Source of the DNA: Mesorhizobium sp. M4B.F.Ca.ET.058.02.1.1
Lineage (GTDB): Bacteria; Pseudomonadota; Alphaproteobacteria; Rhizobiales; Rhizobiaceae
Reading direction: 5' to 3'
Length of the DNA: 64,000 nt
Assembly (NCBI RefSeq): GCF_003952505.1
Contig: NZ_CP034450.1
Span: 186,001 to 250,000, forward strand
This document shows, piece by piece, positions 20,370 to 28,059 of this stretch. The position numbers were made by a program, and so were the translations under genes. Each line of letters opens with the position of its first letter. The stretch's first letter is position 1. Under the pieces are notes generated by a model. The model saw only the letters and a list, made by a program, of their open reading frames with translations, searched no databases and was not told the DNA's origin.

Positions 20370-21191
20370 ATGGCGTTTAGGTTGGCTCCAACCGCGGCGT
20401 CGGAAGGGTTCCGGCTCGAAGCCCATGACACGGTCGGCTCCACCAACGCGCTGGCGCTCGCCCATGCCCGGGCCGGCGATCTGGGCAAGCTGTGGGTCGT
20501 TTCCAAAAAGCAGGAAAGCGGGCGCGGCCGGCGCGGCCGGAGCTGGGCGACGCCGGAAGGCAATCTGGCGGCGACTTTGCTCATCGTCAGCGGTGGCGAA
20601 TTGCGGCTCGCCGCGACGCTGGGCTTCGTCGCCGGGCTGGCACTTGCCGACGCGCTCGATGCCGTCGTGCCGCAAGGCAGGATCGCGATCGGCGTTGACG
20701 GTGCAAGCCAGGGCAAGAACCGCTTCGAGCTGAAATGGCCGAACGACGTGCTTGCCTCCGGCGCCAAGCTCGCCGGCATATTGCTGGAATCGGCGCTGCT
20801 CGAAGGCGATCGCTTCGCGGTGGCAGTCGGCATCGGCGTCAACGTGGTGGCATATCCGGAGAATTTGCCTTATCCGGCGACATCGCTGCGCGCGCTTGGC
20901 GCGAATTGCGATGCCGAAACCCTGTTTCTGGCGCTGTCGGATGCCTGGAACGAGAATGCCCGGCTGTGGGACGACGGGCGCGGGCTTGCCGCCGTCAGGC
21001 GGCGCTGGCTGGCGCGCGCCGCGGGGCTCGGCGGTGAGGTTGCTGTCAGGGTTGACGGTAATGTGGTGCGCGGGACGTTCGAGACCATTGACGAGGACTG
21101 CCGTTTCGTGATCCGCGACGATGAGGGATCTGTCGTGACGATCGCCGCCGGCGACGTGCATTTCGGCGCTGTCGCGTCGGCCCAAAGGTAA
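20370..21191 (+). CDS. birA: Biotin--[acetyl-CoA-carboxylase] ligase
   Basis: 273-residue biotin protein ligase that forms biotinyl-5'-AMP and attaches biotin to carrier lysines such as AccB. Motifs: VGSTNALAL, the biotinyl-adenylate loop SGRGRRGRSW and FELKWPNDVLASGAKLAGIL. There is no N-terminal helix-turn-helix, so unlike E. coli BirA it is a ligase only. The ATG at 20370 (MAFRLAPTAASEGF) is chosen over an in-frame codon inside nuoN. The nuoN-birA-rnj order is conserved in rhizobia. Confidence 0.95.
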   Translation: MAFRLAPTAASEGFRLEAHDTVGSTNALALAHARAGDLGKLWVVSKKQESGRGRRGRSWATPEGNLAATLLIVSGGELRLAATLGFVAGLALADALDAVVPQGRIAIGVDGASQGKNRFELKWPNDVLASGAKLAGILLESALLEGDRFAVAVGIGVNVVAYPENLPYPATSLRALGANCDAETLFLALSDAWNENARLWDDGRGLAAVRRRWLARAAGLGGEVAVRVDGNVVRGTFETIDEDCRFVIRDDEGSVVTIAAGDVHFGAVASAQR

Positions 21192-21226
21192 CGGACTTGG
21201 CCTGACCGGCCAGGAAGGGAAGAAAC

Positions 21227-22897
21227 ATGGCGAAAGCGGAAAACGCCGAACTCGTCTTCGTGCCGCTTGGCGGCGTCGGCGAGATCGGCATGAACTTCGC
21301 CCTCTACGGCTACGGGCCGGCCGATGCGCGCGAGTGGATCGTCGTCGATGTCGGCGTCACCTTTCCGGATTCGGCGCATCCGGGCGTCGACCTGATCCTG
21401 CCCGACACGCGCTTCATCGAGGAGAACCTCGACAGTCTGCGCGGCATCGTCATCACTCACGCACATGAGGACCATTACGGCGCTCTGCTCGACATCTGGC
21501 CGAGGCTGAAGGCGCCGGCCTGGATGACGCCGTTCACCGCCGGCCTGCTGGAGGCCAAGCGGCAGGGCGAGCAGAATGCGCCGAAGGTGCCGGCGATGAT
21601 CTACCGGGCCGGCGAGAAATTCACCATCGGTCCGTTCGAGATCGAGGCCATCCCGGTCGCCCACTCGATTCCCGAGCCGATGTCGCTGGCGATCACCACT
21701 CCGGCTGGCACCGTCATCCACACCGGCGACTGGAAGATCGATCCGGAGCCGACGATCGGGCCGAAGACCGACGAGGCGCGCTTCCGCGCCTATGGCGACA
21801 AGGGCGTGCTGGCGCTGGTCTGCGATTCGACCAATGCGCTGCGGGAAGGGGAATCGCCTTCGGAAGTGGCGGTCGGCGAGGGGCTGAAGGGCGTCATCCA
21901 GAGCGCCAAGGGCCGCGTCGCCGTCACCACCTTCTCCTCCAATGTCGGCCGCATCGTTTCCATCGCCAGGGCGGCGCGCGACGCCGGCCGCCAGTGTCTG
22001 GTGCTCGGCCGTTCGCTGAAGCGCGTCATCGATGTCGCCGGCGAGCTCGGCTACATGGACGGGCTGCCGGAGTTCATCGCCGAGGAGGATTACGGCTTCA
22101 TCCCGCGCGAGAACCTGGTCATCATCTGCACCGGCAGCCAGGGCGAGCCGCTGGCGGCACTTGCCAAGCTGTCGCGCGACGAGATGAAATCGGTGTCGCT
22201 GACGGCCGGCGACACCGTGGTGTTTTCCTCGCGCACCATCCCCGGCAACGAGAAGGCGATCCTCGAGATCAAGAACCGGCTGATCGACCTCGGCATGAAG
22301 ATCGTCGAGGACGGCGATGCGCTGGTGCACGTCTCCGGCCATCCGCGCCGCAGCGAATTGCGCAAGATGTATGAATGGGTGCGGCCGCAGATCGGCGTGC
22401 CGGTGCATGGCGAGGCGGCGCATCTGGTGGCGCAAGGGTCGCTGATGTCGATGTCCGGCATCGGCCAGGTGGCGCAGGTGCGCGACGGCGACATGCTGAG
22501 GCTCTATCCGGGCGCCGCGACCATTGTCGACCAGGTGCCGTTCGGCCGCGTCTACAAGGACGGCCGGCTGATCGGCACCGACCAGGCGATGGGCATCCGC
22601 GACCGGCGCAAGCTGTCCTTTGCCGGTCATGTCGCCGTCAATGTCGTGCTCGACGACAAATATGAGCTTGCCGGCGATCCCGACCTGGTGGCGATCGGCG
22701 TCGCCGAGGCGGACGCAAGCGGCGAGACGCTGGAGGACCTGATGCTCGATGCGGCAATCGGCGCCGTGGACTCGATCCCCCGTCAGCGCCGAAAAGACCT
22801 CGACCTGGTGCAGGAGGCGGTGCGCCGCGCGGTGCGCGGTGCCGCCAACGAAGCCTGGGGCAAGAAGCCGCTGGTGACGGTGTTCGTCACGCGGTGA
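21227..22897 (+). CDS. rnj: Ribonuclease J
   Basis: 556-residue metallo-beta-lactamase/beta-CASP ribonuclease with 5'-exonuclease and endonuclease activity in rRNA and mRNA processing. The catalytic metal motif HAHEDH is visible in VITHAHEDHYGALLDIWPRL; other family blocks are GGVGEIGMN, HTGDWKID, CDSTNA, ARAAGRQCLVLGRSLKR-like beta-CASP sequence, and HVSGHPRRSEL / GVPVHGEAAHL. Size fits alphaproteobacterial RNase J (about 555). The leader has GGAAGG before the ATG. Confidence 0.95.
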   Translation: MAKAENAELVFVPLGGVGEIGMNFALYGYGPADAREWIVVDVGVTFPDSAHPGVDLILPDTRFIEENLDSLRGIVITHAHEDHYGALLDIWPRLKAPAWMTPFTAGLLEAKRQGEQNAPKVPAMIYRAGEKFTIGPFEIEAIPVAHSIPEPMSLAITTPAGTVIHTGDWKIDPEPTIGPKTDEARFRAYGDKGVLALVCDSTNALREGESPSEVAVGEGLKGVIQSAKGRVAVTTFSSNVGRIVSIARAARDAGRQCLVLGRSLKRVIDVAGELGYMDGLPEFIAEEDYGFIPRENLVIICTGSQGEPLAALAKLSRDEMKSVSLTAGDTVVFSSRTIPGNEKAILEIKNRLIDLGMKIVEDGDALVHVSGHPRRSELRKMYEWVRPQIGVPVHGEAAHLVAQGSLMSMSGIGQVAQVRDGDMLRLYPGAATIVDQVPFGRVYKDGRLIGTDQAMGIRDRRKLSFAGHVAVNVVLDDKYELAGDPDLVAIGVAEADASGETLEDLMLDAAIGAVDSIPRQRRKDLDLVQEAVRRAVRGAANEAWGKKPLVTVFVTR

Positions 22898-22903
22898 CGA
22901 ACA

Positions 22904-23009
22904 AGGGAATAGGGGAGTACGGCAGTAGGGGAATAGGGAAGAATAAGCAGTCTGTATTTGTTCAGACTCGTTTCCCTACTCCCATACTGCCCTACTCCCT
23001 TACTCCCCT
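22904..23009. repeat. Long purine/pyrimidine inverted repeat (hairpin element)
   Basis: Left arm 22904-22940 is a run of AGGGAATAGGGGAGTA-type purine repeats. The right arm 22971-23009 (TTTCCCTACTCCCATACTGC onwards) is its near-complete inverse. A second small stem, AGTCTG/CAGACT, sits in the loop at 22949-22968. It fills the whole rnj-mce gap and ends just before the mce ribosome site. Similar GTAGGGA/TAGTGAG arms flank the S23-type gene at 5676-6053, so this may be an empty or solo form of that repeat family. Confidence 0.75.
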
Positions 23010-23024
23010 AAAGCGGAGCGCTTT

Positions 23025-23429
23025 ATGCTCGGACGCCTGAACCATGTCGCGCTTGCCGTGCCGGATCTGGCCGCGGCAATGGCGGCCTATCGCGACACGC
23101 TCGGCGCGCGGCTGAGCGCGCCGCAGGCGCTGCCGGAACATGGCGTGACCGTGGTGTTCGTCGATGTCGGCAACACCAAGATCGAATTGCTGGAACCGTT
23201 GGGCGAGAACTCGCCGATCACAGCGTTCCTGGAGAAGAACCCCTCGGGCGGCATGCACCATGTGTGCTATGAGGTGGATGACATCGTGGCCGCGCGCGAC
23301 CGGCTCAAGGCCAGCGGCGCGCGCGTGCTGGGTGACGGCAGCCCGAAGATCGGCGCGCATGGCAAGCCGGTGCTGTTCCTGCATCCCAAGGATTTCTTCG
23401 GCACGCTGGTCGAACTGGAGCAATCATGA
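23025..23429 (+). CDS. mce: Methylmalonyl-CoA epimerase
   Basis: 134-residue VOC-fold protein that interconverts (2S)- and (2R)-methylmalonyl-CoA, needed between propionyl-CoA carboxylase and B12-dependent mutase. The family blocks are MLGRLNHVALAVPDL (metal His), GGMHHVCYEVDDI (His) and FFGTLVELEQ (Glu), with LEPLGENSPITAFLEKN typical of the bacterial enzyme. It overlaps the DUF1467 gene by four bases (ATGA), a pairing conserved in rhizobia. Confidence 0.95.
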   Translation: MLGRLNHVALAVPDLAAAMAAYRDTLGARLSAPQALPEHGVTVVFVDVGNTKIELLEPLGENSPITAFLEKNPSGGMHHVCYEVDDIVAARDRLKASGARVLGDGSPKIGAHGKPVLFLHPKDFFGTLVELEQS

Positions 23430-23710
23430 GCTGGGTCTCGTTCATCGCGCTGTTCTTCGCCACCTGGTGGGTGGTGCTGTTTGCCGTCCTGCCGTTCAGC
23501 CTCAGAACCCAGGATGAGGACAAGGATGTGACACTGGGCACCGTTCCCAGCGCGCCGCGCGGACCGCATATGCTGCGTGCGGCGTTCCGGACGACGATCG
23601 CCACGCTGGTTCTTCTCGGCATCTTTTACGGCATCACGCGGGGGCTTGGCCTCGGCATCGACGACATCCCGCACATCGTGCCGGACTTCAACCAGACGCC
23701 GAAGAATTAA
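23426..23710 (+). CDS. DUF1467 family membrane protein
   Basis: 94-residue protein with two hydrophobic helices (about residues 5-25 and 55-75). It begins MSWVSFIALFFATWWVVLFA and carries the family-typical LPFSLRTQDED. DUF1467 proteins are small inner-membrane proteins of alphaproteobacteria of unknown function, almost always next to mce and proS. Translational coupling with mce is likely. It is the last gene of the plus-strand run before the proS leader region. Confidence 0.92.
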   Translation: MSWVSFIALFFATWWVVLFAVLPFSLRTQDEDKDVTLGTVPSAPRGPHMLRAAFRTTIATLVLLGIFYGITRGLGLGIDDIPHIVPDFNQTPKN

Positions 23711-23850
23711 CGACGCAGTCGACCCAAAGTCATCCCATTGCTTGCGACTCGCTTCAGCCGGAAATCCGATAGCCGGCTGTCGAACTCTCGTTGAGATGAC
23801 GTTAGGTGAAGCAGTTTGGCAACCTGCCAGACTAAGCAGATGATTGCACA
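23711..23850. other. Gene-free stretch after DUF1467
   Basis: 140 bases containing no convincing open frame. It ends in an A-run (23850-23857) which, read on the minus strand, is the T-tract of the small RNA terminator. No clear plus-strand terminator for the nuo-DUF1467 transcript was seen here, although the hairpin at 23858-23878 may also act on that strand. Confidence 0.5.
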
Positions 23851-23878
23851 AAAAAAATGCAAGGCACGAGGCCTTGCA
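23851..23878 (-). terminator. Rho-independent terminator of the small RNA
   Basis: Stem TGCAAGGC (23858-23865) and GCCTTGCA (23871-23878) with loop ACGAG. On the minus strand the stem is followed at once by at least seven T residues, a textbook intrinsic terminator. There is no minus-strand protein gene between here and the proS start that it could serve. Confidence 0.85.
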
Positions 23879-23999
23879 ATTTAAACGCGTCCGATCTGTT
23901 TCCGGTGTCCGGCGGCAGCGAGTGACCGCGCCTAGATCGCATCCTCCCAAGACTTTGACCGCGTAGGAGAGCAGATTATTTTCCGCCCTCTCGGTTATC
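23851..23999 (-). ncRNA. Candidate trans-encoded small RNA (alpha-r9 / Smr9C-like)
   Basis: A minus-strand unit with a promoter (GTGACA, 17-base spacer, CTAGTG), about 149 bases of non-coding sequence and a strong intrinsic terminator. The predicted length and the position between a DUF1467 gene and proS fit what I recall for the Rhizobiales alpha-r9 family (Smr9C of Sinorhizobium meliloti, about 149 nt). That assignment is from memory of locus and size, not from alignment. No open frame with a ribosome site was seen inside. The 5' end is placed seven bases after the -10 element. Confidence 0.6.
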
Positions 24000-24005
24000 G
24001 GGGCA

Positions 24006-24034
24006 CACTAGCCTAAGGCAGATGAAATTGTCAC
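24006..24034 (-). promoter_or_regulatory. Promoter of the small RNA
   Basis: Minus strand -35 GTGACA (24029-24034) and -10 CTAGTG (24006-24011) separated by exactly 17 bases. It resembles the rhizobial vegetative promoter. The -10 is a moderate match. Confidence 0.55.
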
Positions 24035-24241
24035 GAAGAATTTTGCCCGCAAACGGGCAATATCGTGCTGCACTGCACAATAGTACGGCAGGCCTTGCTT
24101 GTGAAACGATCAACCGGGCGGTTGCGGCACTTCGGGCGCTCGCTCGGGTTTCCAATCCGCCATGAAATGGCTATGAAGCCGGGGCAAGCAGCCCATGCCG
24201 CGCCGATTCCGGCGAGGCCATCCTCTCTCACGGACCAGTCC

Positions 24242-25570
24242 ATGCGTTTGTCGCGCTATTTCCTGCCCATTCTCAAAGAAAATCCGCGCGAGGCCGAGAT
24301 CGTCTCGCACCGGCTGATGCTGCGCGCCGGCATGATCCGCCAGCAGGGACAGGGCAGCTTCTCCTGGCTGCCGCTCGGCAAGCGGGTTCTGGACAAGGTT
24401 TGCCGGATCATCCGCGAGGAGCAGGACCGCGCCGGCGCCCTGGAGATCCTGATGCCGACCATCCAGTCGGCCGAGTTGTGGCGCGAAAGCGGCCGCTATG
24501 ACGACTACGGCAAGGAGATGCTGCGCATCAAGGACCGGCAGGAGCGCGAGATGCTCTACGGGCCGACCAATGAGGAAATGGTCACCGAGATCTTCCGCGC
24601 TTATGTGAAGTCCTACAAGGACCTGCCGCTCAACCTCTACCACATCCAGTGGAAATTCCGCGACGAGGTGCGGCCGCGCTTCGGCGTTATGCGTTCTCGC
24701 GAATTCCTGATGAAGGACGCCTATTCCTTCGACCTCAACTACGAGGGCGCCAAGGCCGCCTACAACCGGATGTTCGTGTCCTATCTCAGGACGTTCACGC
24801 GCATGGGCCTGCAGGCGATCCCAATGCGCGCCGACACCGGGCCGATCGGCGGCGACCTAAGCCACGAGTTCATCATCCTGGCCGACACCGGCGAGAGCCA
24901 GGTGTTCTGCCATCGAGACTATCTCTCGCTCGCCGTGCCGGGCGCGAACACCGACTTTTCCAACGACGCCGAGATCGCCGACATCGTCAAGACGTGGACG
25001 ACCCCCTATGCCGCCACCGACGAGATGCATGACGAGGCGGCCTGGGACAAGGTCTCCGAGGGCGACAAAGTCTCGGCGCGCGGCATCGAGGTCGGCCATA
25101 TCTTCCATTTCGGCGAGAAGTACTCCAAGCCGATGGGCGCCAAGGTGACCGGGCCCGACGGCAAGGATCATTTCGCTTCGGGCGGCTCCTACGGCATCGG
25201 TCCCTCGCGGCTGGTCGCGGCGATCATCGAGGCGAGCCATGACGACAACGGCATCATCTGGCCCGACGCGGTGGCGCCGTTCGACATCGGCCTGATCAAC
25301 ATGAAGGTGGGCGACGCCGAATGCGACCGCGTCTGCGACGAGCTCTATGCCGCACTCTCCGGCGCCGGCAAGGACGTGCTCTATGACGACACCGACCAGC
25401 GGCCGGGTGGCAAGTTCGCCACCGCCGACCTGATCGGCCTGCCCTGGCAGGTGATCGTCGGGCCGCGCGGCGTAGCCGCCGGTGAGATCGAGATCAAGAA
25501 CCGCAGGACCGGCGAGCGCGAGACGCTGCCGATCGAAGCGGCGAAGAAGCGCCTCGGTATCGCCGCATGA
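24242..25570 (+). CDS. proS: Proline--tRNA ligase
   Basis: 442-residue class II prolyl-tRNA synthetase of the short alphaproteobacterial type, which lacks the editing insertion domain of E. coli ProS. Class II motifs are visible: motif 2 [25 protein letters not shown] sequence near residue 140, [11 protein letters not shown], and motif 3 [17 protein letters not shown]. The ATG at 24242 gives [19 protein letters not shown], the normal start; the in-frame extension to 24065 overlaps the leader region. It is translationally coupled to lolC by a four-base overlap. Confidence 0.97.
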   Translation: MRLSRYFLPILKENPREAEIVSHRLMLRAGMIRQQGQGSFSWLPLGKRVLDKVCRIIREEQDRAGALEILMPTIQSAELWRESGRYDDYGKEMLRIKDRQEREMLYGPTNEEMVTEIFRAYVKSYKDLPLNLYHIQWKFRDEVRPRFGVMRSREFLMKDAYSFDLNYEGAKAAYNRMFVSYLRTFTRMGLQAIPMRADTGPIGGDLSHEFIILADTGESQVFCHRDYLSLAVPGANTDFSNDAEIADIVKTWTTPYAATDEMHDEAAWDKVSEGDKVSARGIEVGHIFHFGEKYSKPMGAKVTGPDGKDHFASGGSYGIGPSRLVAAIIEASHDDNGIIWPDAVAPFDIGLINMKVGDAECDRVCDELYAALSGAGKDVLYDDTDQRPGGKFATADLIGLPWQVIVGPRGVAAGEIEIKNRRTGERETLPIEAAKKRLGIAA

Positions 25571-26868
25571 GCCAGGCGGCCGCAGCCAAAGCCCCGGCCG
25601 TCAAAGCCCCAGCCGCCGGCGCCTTTTCGGTGTTCGAGCGCATGGTTGCCTGGCGCTACCTGCGCTCGCGGCGCAAGGAGACGGTGATCTCGGTCATCGC
25701 CTCGATCTCCTTCCTCGGCATCATGCTGGGGGTGGCCACGCTGATCGTCGTCATGGCGGTGATGAACGGGTTCCGCGCCGAGCTGTTGACCCGCATCCTC
25801 GGCGTCAACGGCCATCTGATCGCGCAGCCGCTCGATTCGCCGCTCGAGGACTATGCCCAGGTGGCGAGCCGCATCAACGGCGTGGCAGGCGTCAAATACG
25901 CGATTCCCCTGATCGACGGCCAGGTGCTGGCGCAAGGCAATGTCGGCGGCGGCACAGGCGCGCTGGTGCGCGGCATACGCGGCGAGGATCTCGGCAAGAT
26001 CTCGATCGTCTCCGGCAACATCAAGCAGGGCACGCTGGACGGCTTCGACACCGGCGAGGGCGTGGCGATCGGCAAGCGCATGGCCGAGAATCTTGGCCTC
26101 GTGCTCGGCGACACCATCACGCTGATCTCGCCGGAAGGCGACGTGACGCCGCTTGGCACGACGCCGCGCATGAAGGGCTACAAGATCGCGGCGATCTTCG
26201 AGGTCGGCATGTCGGAGTATGACAGCTCGATCGTCTACATGCCGTTCTCGGAGGCGCAGCTCTATTTCAACATGGACGGGCGGGCGCAGACCATAGAGAT
26301 CTATGTCGACAATCCCGACAATGTCGATGCGCTGAAGCCGCTCGTCGAGCAGGCGGCGCAGCGGCCGATCGACCTTGTCGACTGGCGCCAGCGCAACGAG
26401 ACGTTCTTCTCGGCGCTGCAGGTCGAGCGCAACGTTATGTTCATGATCCTGACGCTGATCGTGCTGGTGGCGGCTCTGAACATCATTTCCGGCCTCGTGA
26501 TGCTGGTGAAGGACAAGGGTCACGACATTGCCATCCTGCGCACGATGGGCGCCTCGCGTGGCGCCATCCTGCGTATCTTCCTGATGACGGGGGCGGCCAT
26601 CGGCGTCACCGGCACTGTCGCCGGCGTGCTGCTCGGCGTCGTCATCTGCCTCAACATCGAATCGATCCGCCAGTTCTTCTCGTGGATGACGGGCAGGATC
26701 CTGTTCAATCCCGAGCTTTATTTCCTCAGCCAGCTGCCGGCGAAGATGGACCCGCGCGAGACGACCTATGTCGTCATCATGGCGCTGGTGCTCTCCTTCC
26801 TGGCGACTGTGTTTCCGGCATGGCGGGCCGCCCGCCTCGATCCGGTCGAAGCCTTGAGGTACGAGTGA
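25567..26868 (+). CDS. lolC: Lipoprotein-releasing ABC transporter permease (LolC/E)
   Basis: 433-residue inner-membrane permease of the Lol system, which releases mature lipoproteins from the inner membrane to LolA. The architecture is one N-terminal helix ([20 protein letters not shown]), a large periplasmic MacB-type domain of about 230 residues, and three C-terminal helices with the FtsX motif [20 protein letters not shown] and [17 protein letters not shown] at the end. A single permease paired with LolD is usual in alphaproteobacteria. It overlaps both neighbours. Confidence 0.95.
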   Translation: MSQAAAAKAPAVKAPAAGAFSVFERMVAWRYLRSRRKETVISVIASISFLGIMLGVATLIVVMAVMNGFRAELLTRILGVNGHLIAQPLDSPLEDYAQVASRINGVAGVKYAIPLIDGQVLAQGNVGGGTGALVRGIRGEDLGKISIVSGNIKQGTLDGFDTGEGVAIGKRMAENLGLVLGDTITLISPEGDVTPLGTTPRMKGYKIAAIFEVGMSEYDSSIVYMPFSEAQLYFNMDGRAQTIEIYVDNPDNVDALKPLVEQAAQRPIDLVDWRQRNETFFSALQVERNVMFMILTLIVLVAALNIISGLVMLVKDKGHDIAILRTMGASRGAILRIFLMTGAAIGVTGTVAGVLLGVVICLNIESIRQFFSWMTGRILFNPELYFLSQLPAKMDPRETTYVVIMALVLSFLATVFPAWRAARLDPVEALRYE

Positions 26869-27548
26869 TGGCCGAGGCCATTATCGAGCTGAAGAGCGTC
26901 GAGCGGCACTATGTCCAGGGCCCGCGCAAGCTCACCATTCTTAACGGCGCCGACTTTTCGCTGCGGCGCGGCGAGATGGTGGCGCTGGTGGCGCCGTCCG
27001 GCACCGGCAAGTCGACGCTGCTGCACACGGCCGGGTTGCTTGAGCGGCCCGACGCCGGCGACGTGATTCTGAGCGGGCGCGCCTGCGGCCGGCTCTCCGA
27101 CGAGGAACGCACGGCCATCCGCCGCAACGACGTCGGCTTCGTCTATCAGTTCCATCACCTGCTGCCGGAGTTTTCCGCGCTGGAAAACATCATGATGCCG
27201 CAGCTGATCAAGGGGCTGACGCGCAAGGAGGCGGCCGAGCGGGCGGCACAGCTGCTCGACTACATGCAGATCGGCAAGCGCGCGCATCATCGGCCGTCGG
27301 AGCTCTCGGGCGGTGAGCAGCAGCGCGTGGCAATCGCGCGCGCCGTCGCCAACGCGCCGCTGGTGCTTTTGGCCGACGAGCCGACCGGCAATCTCGACCC
27401 GGTCACCGCTTCCTATGTGTTCGAGGCGCTGGAGGCGCTGGTCAGGCAATCGGGCCTCGCGGCGCTGATCGCCACCCACAACCACGAGTTGGCATCGCGC
27501 ATGGATCGGCGGGTGACGTTGGCCGAGGGCAAGGTCGTCCCCCTTTAG
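26868..27548 (+). CDS. lolD: Lipoprotein-releasing system ATP-binding protein LolD
   Basis: 226-residue ABC ATPase. Walker A is APSGTGKST (first residue Ala rather than Gly), the Q-loop is [20 protein letters not shown] with the LolD-typical region, the signature is [17 protein letters not shown] and Walker B is [13 protein letters not shown]. The ATG at 26868 shares its first base with the lolC stop; the longer upstream frame lies inside lolC. It powers lipoprotein extraction with LolC. Confidence 0.96.
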   Translation: MAEAIIELKSVERHYVQGPRKLTILNGADFSLRRGEMVALVAPSGTGKSTLLHTAGLLERPDAGDVILSGRACGRLSDEERTAIRRNDVGFVYQFHHLLPEFSALENIMMPQLIKGLTRKEAAERAAQLLDYMQIGKRAHHRPSELSGGEQQRVAIARAVANAPLVLLADEPTGNLDPVTASYVFEALEALVRQSGLAALIATHNHELASRMDRRVTLAEGKVVPL

Positions 27549-27817
27549 GTCACGGCGATATTCGGGTGAGGCCGGCCTGCGAAAGGCGGCTTCCTGCGCT
27601 TCCGGTGCTCACGTACTTCAAGTGCGCTCCGCTCCGGTTCTCGGAACCCACCATTCTCGACTCGGCCTGCCCCGAATCTCGGCGTGCACGGCGACCTGAC
27701 TGCCAAGACTTTCTGTCCGCCGTGAACGCAAGACCGGCGCGCATTCGCCTGTCAACCTTTCCTTAACCCTGCCGGATTGAGGGCCCGAAATTTCCGGGCG
27801 GCGCCTTTTTGCGGTCG
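27549..27817. other. Gene-free stretch after lolD
   Basis: About 270 bases with no supported gene. A short hairpin GCCCG/CGGGC (27783-27799) followed by GGCGCCTTTTT (27800-27810) may terminate the lol transcript. The part around 27605-27650 (ACGTACTTCAAGTGCGCTCC) is imperfectly palindromic and resembles dispersed rhizobial intergenic repeats, by impression only. Confidence 0.35.
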
Positions 27818-27852
27818 TTGACATTCGAACAAAATTAGAACAAATTACGAAC
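27818..27852 (+). promoter_or_regulatory. Promoter overlapped by double LexA (SOS) box
   Basis: TTGACA (27818-27823) is a perfect -35 hexamer. Directly after it come three evenly spaced GAAC words at 27827-27830, 27838-27841 and 27849-27852, each pair separated by seven bases. GAAC-N7-GAAC (GTTC-N7-GTTC on the other strand) is the established alphaproteobacterial LexA operator; here two copies overlap and would cover the -10 region. It lies 22 bases upstream of the small gene at 27875. Confidence 0.8.
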
Positions 27853-27874
27853 ATACTAACAACTGGAGAGAGTT

Positions 27875-27961
27875 ATGTCGGACCTTGTTCAGGATGTTGT
27901 GTCGCTCGTTTGCATGAGCACGTTTCTGATTTCCATGGCGATCTGGATCGGCGCCATGTGA
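27875..27961 (+). CDS. Small (28 aa) putative membrane peptide, SOS-controlled
   Basis: A 28-residue frame starting MSDLVQDVVSLV, with one hydrophobic helix through most of its length (STFLISMAIWIGAM at the end) and two acidic residues near the N-terminus. The ATG is preceded by GGAGAG six bases upstream and by the promoter with a double LexA box. A short hydrophobic peptide under SOS control recalls SOS-induced membrane peptides such as TisB or division inhibitors such as SidA/SulA analogues, but I see no direct sequence kinship. The function is unknown; the reading frame is supported by its expression signals rather than by length. Confidence 0.68.
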   Translation: MSDLVQDVVSLVCMSTFLISMAIWIGAM

Positions 27962-28059
27962 GGACCATGCCTTGCGGCCGGCTGTCGCAAGCGCTTCGAC
28001 GTTAAGCTTTTCTTGTCCGCCAAGACGCTAGGTTGCACCGAAGACAGGGAGCAATACCG

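Noticed and set aside
23851..23999. 6S RNA or SRP RNA identity for the small RNA
   Set aside because: I could not match the closing stem and central bubble of 6S RNA, or the conserved SRP loop, in this sequence.
24065..24241. Upstream extension of proS
   Set aside because: The 59 extra residues are not seen in ProS and overlap the promoter of the small RNA; the ATG at 24242 gives the normal N-terminus.
27550..27854. Two short minus-strand frames and one plus-strand frame between lolD and the SOS-box gene
   Set aside because: Arg/Ser-rich translations, no ribosome sites, and they cover a likely terminator and the promoter.
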